The position numbers were made by a program, and so were the translations under genes. A model generated the notes under the pieces. It was not told where the DNA came from and ran no database searches. It worked only from the letters and a program-made list of their open reading frames with translations. Shown piece by piece: positions 59,995 to 64,000 of a stretch of DNA of 64,000 bases. Each line of letters begins with the position of its first letter. Positions within the stretch are counted from its first letter, which is position 1. Origin of the DNA: Fictibacillus sp. FJAT-27399 (GTDB taxonomy: Bacteria > Bacillota > Bacilli > Bacillales > Fictibacillaceae); the NCBI RefSeq assembly GCF_001510655.1, contig NZ_LMVC01000003.1:169847-233846 (forward strand), given 5' to 3'.

Positions 59995-60010
59995 TTAAAC
60001 GAGTGTTTAA
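59995..60010. promoter_or_regulatory. Palindrome TTAAAC-N4-GTTTAA, site 4
   Basis: TTAAAC-GAGT-GTTTAA, in the divergent region between the TM2-like and VanZ genes, a standard repressor position. Confidence 0.6.
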
Positions 60011-60077
60011 GGAGTAATCAAGCATTTGTAAAAATATGCTAAACTGACATGGGGATCAGATTAGAAAGGGACGTGTT

Positions 60078-60662
60078 GTGGTGTACAGGGTAGTGGATTT
60101 GGCCTGGCTCGGGTCTGTGTTTTTGCTTTTATTTGTTGTGGTGGACATGTTTCTTCATAAGATGAAGAGGCTGTTGCATCGGATTATTTTTTATTCCTTC
60201 CTTTTTTACATCATAAATGTACTTCAGCTGGTTGCTGAAGGCATTGTTGTTCCCCGATCGGACCAGCCTTTTCAGCTTCTTTTGCAGTCTGTGCCTTTTC
60301 ACTTTTTGTCAGATTGGTACCAGGATTATAAGAATAATGGATTTGACTGGTTCTTTTGGAACTCGGTCAAGCTGTCATTTTTCAATGTGCTGCTGCTGTT
60401 TCCGATGGGCATCTACCTGCCTGTATTATTCAAGAAAGGTTCCTGGAAAAGAGTCATCGCCGGAGTATTTTTAACGAGTTTTTTCATCGAGTTGCTTCAG
60501 CTGACTTTAGGCTTTTTCAGGCTCCTTGAAATGAGCAGGAGCATTGATGTGGATGACTTAATCTTAAATACGATCGGCGGGTTGCTCGGGTTTGTATGTT
60601 ACAGGATTGGCAGGATGATGGTCCCGTTGAAGAATAGGAAGGAGAAGCGTCTTAGCAGCTAG
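60078..60662 (+). CDS. VanZ-family membrane protein
   Basis: A 194-residue protein with about five helices and the VanZ core: LLLFPMGIYLPVLF, a helix with SFFIELLQLTL, and SRSIDVDDLILNTIGGLLGF. VanZ confers low-level teicoplanin resistance in enterococci; most chromosomal relatives have no known role. The start is GTG 60078 or 60081 behind AAAGGGACG. Confidence 0.85.
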   Translation: MVYRVVDLAWLGSVFLLLFVVVDMFLHKMKRLLHRIIFYSFLFYIINVLQLVAEGIVVPRSDQPFQLLLQSVPFHFLSDWYQDYKNNGFDWFFWNSVKLSFFNVLLLFPMGIYLPVLFKKGSWKRVIAGVFLTSFFIELLQLTLGFFRLLEMSRSIDVDDLILNTIGGLLGFVCYRIGRMMVPLKNRKEKRLSS

Positions 60663-60683
60663 CTGCTTTTCCCTTCCTAATAT

Positions 60684-60699
60684 TTAAACAATCGTTTAA
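60684..60699. promoter_or_regulatory. Palindrome TTAAAC-N4-GTTTAA, site 5
   Basis: TTAAAC-AATC-GTTTAA, extended by A/T on each side, in the convergent gap after vanZ, 700 bp from site 4. Confidence 0.5.
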
Positions 60700-60819
60700 A
60701 ACCTGCGCCCGCCTTTCACTTTGCAGTATGCCCAGCGTTATGCGGTCTTAAAGAACATAAAAATAGTTCCTGAACACTGGAGGTCAAGAGCCTACAGGGG
60801 TTGAGGTTTTCTGTTTGGA

Positions 60820-61599
60820 CTACAAGCTGGTAATGTCCTTAATGCTTTCCAGTATATACTTTGGTTTGTAGGGGGAGGTGGCTGCCATCTCTCTGTTGGA
60901 AATACCGGTTAAGACGAGGACGCTGTTCATTCCGCTTTCATTGGCCATCTTAATGTCCGTTTCCAGCCGGTCACCAATCATATAACAATTCTCATATTCA
61001 AGTAATAGTATCTTTTTCACGGCCACCTCCGCCAGATAGCTGGACGGCTTGCCGACGACCAGATCAATAGGTTTTCCTGTGGCTCCTTCCAATGCGCCGA
61101 TGATGGCACCGCAGTCAGGCAGCTGCTGGTTATTTTCCATGGGACATGTCCGGTCAGGATTGGTCGCAATCACCTTTGCCTGATGAAGACAGGCCTGAAA
61201 TGCAAGATTCAATTTTTCATAGTTAAATTCCCGGTCCCAGCCCAGCACTACATAAGCTGCCTCTGCAGGGTTTTCGGTCAAAGGGATGACGAACTCCTGA
61301 AGTTCTGATAGGAGGGGAGCTTCCCCGAGAGCAAGGACCTTCTCTCCGGGAACAAGTACTTCATTTAAATACATAGCGGCAATGTAATTGGAATTGATGA
61401 CTTCCTGCAACGAAACCTCAATGCCGAGTTTCCTAAGCTTCCTCACATAATCCTGACGTGTCGCGATCGATTTATTGGTTACGAACAAAACTTTGTCGCC
61501 CCGTGTTTTCAGGTGATGAATGGCTTCTGCCGCACCGGGAATGAGGCGGTCACCGAGATACACCGTTCCATCCAAGTCGAAAATATAACCTCTCACCAT
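60820..61599 (-). CDS. HAD-IIA (NagD-like) phosphatase
   Basis: A 259-residue phosphatase: motif I YIFDLDGTVYLGD, motif II LFVTNKS, a type-IIA cap, Lys in LVVGKPSS, and the metal motif MIGDRLETDI. NagD/AraL relatives remove phosphate from nucleotides or sugar phosphates with broad specificity, often as housecleaning enzymes. ATG 61599 follows AAGGTGATAGCC; a longer frame begins at 61632 without SD. Confidence 0.88.
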   Translation of the reverse strand: MVRGYIFDLDGTVYLGDRLIPGAAEAIHHLKTRGDKVLFVTNKSIATRQDYVRKLRKLGIEVSLQEVINSNYIAAMYLNEVLVPGEKVLALGEAPLLSELQEFVIPLTENPAEAAYVVLGWDREFNYEKLNLAFQACLHQAKVIATNPDRTCPMENNQQLPDCGAIIGALEGATGKPIDLVVGKPSSYLAEVAVKKILLLEYENCYMIGDRLETDIKMANESGMNSVLVLTGISNREMAATSPYKPKYILESIKDITSL

Positions 61600-61776
61600 G
61601 GCTATCACCTTCCTGCCGCAAATTTTCCTCATCCGACTTGGAATAGTATATGCAAAGGATGTTAGTAAGACTGGAAAAAAGAATTTCTGGCATCGGAGAA
61701 TTTCATTTACCGTAAAAAGGATAAAACCCTAACCATATCGAAGAAATATGTAAAATATTTGTAGTGTGGTGATTGA

Positions 61777-61917
61777 ATGAGCATCTTGGGATACAAAGGA
61801 TTAACCATCGGCCTTATGTTTACTCACTATCTATTTGAGGGTGTTAAGAATTTTAAGGAACGGCCATTCTATGTTCACATCGTAGAATTTGTTTTTCTAC
61901 TGGGGTTGTGTAAGTGA
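61777..61917 (+). CDS. Possible 46-residue peptide
   Basis: ATG 61777 behind GTGGTGATTGA opens a 46-residue frame (starting MSILGYKGLTIGLMFTHYLF, ending GLCK) and is followed 29 bp later by a good terminator. The composition is weakly amphipathic; no family is recognised. It is kept because SD, frame and terminator are correctly ordered. Confidence 0.35.
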   Translation: MSILGYKGLTIGLMFTHYLFEGVKNFKERPFYVHIVEFVFLLGLCK

Positions 61918-61945
61918 CAAATTAATAGCTTTGTTTTAAATTTCA

Positions 61946-61987
61946 CCTCACTATCCTAAGAAGTTTTTAAGATAGTGAGGTTTTATT
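61946..61987 (+). terminator. Rho-independent terminator
   Basis: CCTCACTATC (61946-61955) and GATAGTGAGG (61971-61980) form a perfect 10-bp stem followed by TTTTATT. Confidence 0.8.
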
Positions 61988-62043
61988 ATACTTAAATGTT
62001 TTATGTCGAATTTTGAAGATTAAATAAAAGGGGATGGGAAATA

Positions 62044-62080
62044 GAAAAAAGGATGTCCCATTTACTTAGGGGACACCCTC
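62044..62080 (-). terminator. Terminator of the MFS gene
   Basis: On the minus strand GGGTGTCCC, a loop, GGGACATCC and a run of six T residues. Transcripts of the MFS gene would carry array R8 in their 3' untranslated part. Confidence 0.75.
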
Positions 62081-62137
62081 TGTTTTATGAGTGAAAAGAT
62101 GATGTTTGATCGTGGATAGAAGGCTCGAAATGGATGC

Positions 62138-62195
62138 CGCCAGATTATTCGGCCCAGCCGCCACATTATTCCTTCCAGCCGCCCGATTGCATCAT
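62138..62195. repeat. 21-bp-period array R8, core CGCCAGATTATT
   Basis: Units CGCCAGATTATT, CGCCACATTATT and CGCCCGATTGCA start at 62138, 62159 and 62180, exactly 21 bp apart, 17 bp past the MFS stop codon. The sequence and the preceding GAAGGCT..AAATGGATGC match array R2. Confidence 0.75.
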
Positions 62196-62211
62196 TAACT
62201 CTTCGATTTGC

Positions 62212-63414
62212 TTAAGCGGCCTTCAGCTTCTCTGCCTGTTTTGATTTGATTTTAACAAACAGCATAACGATGGCGCCCATTAACGGACCGGCGGCAAGTG
62301 TCAGGAATCCGTAAAAGTAGCTTGATGTAGCATCTACAATCATGCCGACGACAAGCGGTGAGATGAGCGAGCCGAGCTGCCAGATGGCATTGACGAGACC
62401 CATCGCCGTTCCAACGAGTCTTTCCTCCACCAGTTCACCGATAATGGCAGTCATCACCGGACTGTAGATAAACGCAGTAACGCCAAGTACAGCAGTCAGC
62501 GTAAAGAGAATTCCTGTGTGTGTATTCACGCCGAACCAGACCAAAACCGGCGCGAACAAGAATAAAGCCCAAAACGCGATCGTCTTTTTGTTCACGTAGT
62601 CCGACACGAATCCGATCAGCGGTTTGCACAAAAGACCTGCCATGCCATAAACCGCCATCATCCGGCCTGCTGAAACGAGCGAAAGGTGAAGCGAATGGTT
62701 CAAGTATGCATTCGCCCAGGTAGCGGTTCCCCATGTGGCCCAAAGACCTCCAAACCCCGCTATTCCTGCGAGAATGAGGTTTTTATTTTTCAGTACAGTG
62801 AGGATCTCACTCATGGAGGATACGGATTTCTTTGTTCCATGATCCCTCTTGCTCTCTTTTAGGAAAAAGAAGCTGAGCACGATGCCGGCAATCGGCAGGA
62901 GACCCGCAACAATAAAGGCAGAACGCCAGCCATGAGCGGCAGCGACTGTCGGAACAAACAAGTTAACGACCGTGACGCCAAGAGACGTTGCCGTCATAAA
63001 AAAGCCGATCGCCACACCTCTTCTTTTAGGTGAGATGTGATCGAAAATAGCAGCCAGTGATGCAGAAAAGATGGCGCCTGATCCAAGTCCGGCCAGCAGG
63101 CGGAAGACAAATCCCTGTTCAAAGGAATGCACCGTCGACATGGTGAACGTAAAGATTCCCATCATAAAATAGGAACTAAGCAGAACTTTTCGATAGCCGA
63201 ACCGGTCGGTCAGCACGCCGCCCGGAAACTGGGTAATGACATATCCTATGTAAAAAGCGGTCATGTAACTGCCGGCATGCGCGGCCGTCAGTCCCATCTC
63301 TTTTGAAGCGAGCGGAATGACGGGCGGCCACGACAGCCTGTCCACAAACGAAAACATATACGTCATCCAGACAAGCACAACGACGGTAACTTGCCGGATC
63401 CAGGGTTTTTTCAT
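62212..63414 (-). CDS. MFS transporter, anion:cation symporter (sugar-acid) type
   Basis: A 12-helix major-facilitator protein (400 residues) resembling D-galactonate / glucarate / phthalate permeases. It begins MKKPWIRQVTVVVLVWMTYM; helix 1 has DRLSWPPVIP and loop 2-3 the MFS motif GGVLTDRFGYRKVL. The second half keeps KPLIGFVSDYVNKK. Given the region, an organic acid substrate is likely. AAGGAGTTATCATCT precedes the start. A 230-bp region upstream separates it from the exporter gene. Confidence 0.83.
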   Translation of the reverse strand: MKKPWIRQVTVVVLVWMTYMFSFVDRLSWPPVIPLASKEMGLTAAHAGSYMTAFYIGYVITQFPGGVLTDRFGYRKVLLSSYFMMGIFTFTMSTVHSFEQGFVFRLLAGLGSGAIFSASLAAIFDHISPKRRGVAIGFFMTATSLGVTVVNLFVPTVAAAHGWRSAFIVAGLLPIAGIVLSFFFLKESKRDHGTKKSVSSMSEILTVLKNKNLILAGIAGFGGLWATWGTATWANAYLNHSLHLSLVSAGRMMAVYGMAGLLCKPLIGFVSDYVNKKTIAFWALFLFAPVLVWFGVNTHTGILFTLTAVLGVTAFIYSPVMTAIIGELVEERLVGTAMGLVNAIWQLGSLISPLVVGMIVDATSSYFYGFLTLAAGPLMGAIVMLFVKIKSKQAEKLKAA

Positions 63415-63607
63415 AGATGATAACTCCTTGTATGGTTTGGATCAACGGGATCTTCTTCGAAAGTACACTCCTCCTCTTCCTCATGTACGTCTAGGTACAC
63501 TCCGATGAGTCGTCGTTTGTTTCCTTGAATATCTTGTCGCTGACAAACCTTATCAGATTGAATTATTACACATTATTAAATATAACAGACAAGATCTTTT
63601 CAAGCAT

Positions 63608-63645
63608 AAAAAAACCTTCTGGAAATGGAGATTTCAAGAAGGTTT
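63608..63645 (-). terminator. Terminator of the UPF0324 gene
   Basis: AAACCTTCT and AGAAGGTTT, with an inner GAAAT / ATTTC stem and a T-run on the minus strand, overlap the stop codon of the gene at 63644. Confidence 0.8.
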
Positions 63646-64000
63646 ATAAAGTGAAAAAAGTAAGCACTGACAAAAAGATCGAGGTCAATGTCATCGCGAT
63701 CAGCGGACGCAGCGCGCGGCTTTTAAGTGCGCTAAAGCTGACGTTCAAACCAAGACCGACCATCGCCATCGTGAGGATAAACGTGCTGAGGTTTGAGATG
63801 TCATCCTGCACTTGTGAAGAGGCGGGGATGATGTCTCCCACTATATAGCTGCCAATCAGACTCGTGATGATGAATCCGATGAGAAACCACGGAAACTCTA
63901 CTTTTGCGGAGTTTTTCTGGTTTTCCGGTGAGCGCTTTTTCATCCAATACATAAAGATGAAGCAGAGCGGGACAAGCAGGAAAACGCGTCCCAGTTTGGC
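63644..64000 (-). CDS. UPF0324 (YeiH-type) membrane protein, C-terminal part
   Basis: Partial gene running off the right edge; only the C-terminal 118 or so residues are visible. The segments FPWFLIGFIITSLIGSYIVG, LSTFILTMAMVGLGLNVSFS and ALRPLIAMTLTSIFLSVLTF match YeiH-family putative sulfate exporters. It may start well beyond 64000; an internal ATG at 63952 is not the start. Confidence 0.75.
   Translation of the reverse strand, partial: AKLGRVFLLVPLCFIFMYWMKKRSPENQKNSAKVEFPWFLIGFIITSLIGSYIVGDIIPASSQVQDDISNLSTFILTMAMVGLGLNVSFSALKSRALRPLIAMTLTSIFLSVLTFFTL

Larger units (their letters stand above)
61600..62211. other. Intergenic stretch with minor features
   Basis: It holds a possible 46-codon frame (61777-61917), two terminators and array R8. 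The part 61600-61776 shows nothing recognisable. Confidence 0.6.

Noticed and set aside
63417-63545. Leader peptide or riboswitch upstream of the MFS gene
   Set aside because: An open frame overlaps the MFS start and GAGTGTAC is repeated, but there is no start codon with SD and no known riboswitch pattern.

Overview
The window looks like a chromosome segment of a Gram-positive, Bacillus-type (Bacillaceae) bacterium. The signs are strong AGGAGG-like ribosome binding sites, TTG and GTG starts, a Rap phosphatase with a Phr-like peptide, a SwrC-type RND pump without an outer-membrane partner, CcpA (cre) boxes and many short intergenic repeats. The genus cannot be fixed from the sequence alone. 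No rRNA, tRNA, CRISPR array, phage or intact insertion sequence was seen.

Layout. 0.2-5.9 kb: HAD phosphatase, RND pump, YccA-like membrane protein. 6.4-16.2 kb: a nearly complete anthranilate / 3-hydroxyanthranilate degradation cluster. It runs from an HpaB-type monooxygenase and an IclR regulator through 3-hydroxyanthranilate dioxygenase, ACMS decarboxylase, aminomuconate semialdehyde dehydrogenase, a RidA-type deaminase, 4-oxalocrotonate tautomerase and decarboxylase, oxopentenoate hydratase, aldolase and acylating acetaldehyde dehydrogenase, ending in pyruvate and acetyl-CoA. A cre box lies inside its promoter. Tryptophan 2,3-dioxygenase, also with a cre box, sits 40 kb away at 56.9 kb. 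16.7-27.3 kb: acyl-CoA ligase, amino-acid permease, Rap/Phr, secreted phosphodiesterase-like protein, NagZ-type glycosidase, peptidoglycan-binding protein, universal stress protein.

27.6-56.7 kb is a large hydroxy-acid / sugar-acid catabolic region. A CdaR-type regulator is divergent from glycerate kinase, a KdgT-type permease and a nickel-pincer LarA racemase with LarE, LarB and LarC1. A TRAP-transporter operon follows: hydroxyacid dehydrogenase, a second solute-binding protein, a second LarA-like protein, galactonate dehydratase, an IlvD/Edd dehydratase, KDG kinase, KDPG aldolase and an IclR regulator. Next comes a Weimberg-like branch: FAH-fold dehydratase, split UxaA-type dehydratase and 2-oxoglutarate-semialdehyde dehydrogenase. 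A nickel permease and a separate LarC2 gene complete the nickel-cofactor set 21 kb from larC1. The remainder (58-64 kb) holds a NERD protein, small membrane proteins, VanZ, a NagD-like phosphatase, an MFS permease and a truncated exporter.

The most unusual content is non-coding: (i) eight intergenic arrays with a strict 21-bp period but different core sequences; (ii) a MITE-like repeat with clear 8-bp target duplications, in about seven copies; (iii) five copies of the palindrome TTAAAC-N4-GTTTAA; (iv) three copies of a 17-bp operator tying an IclR regulator to two sugar-acid operons.
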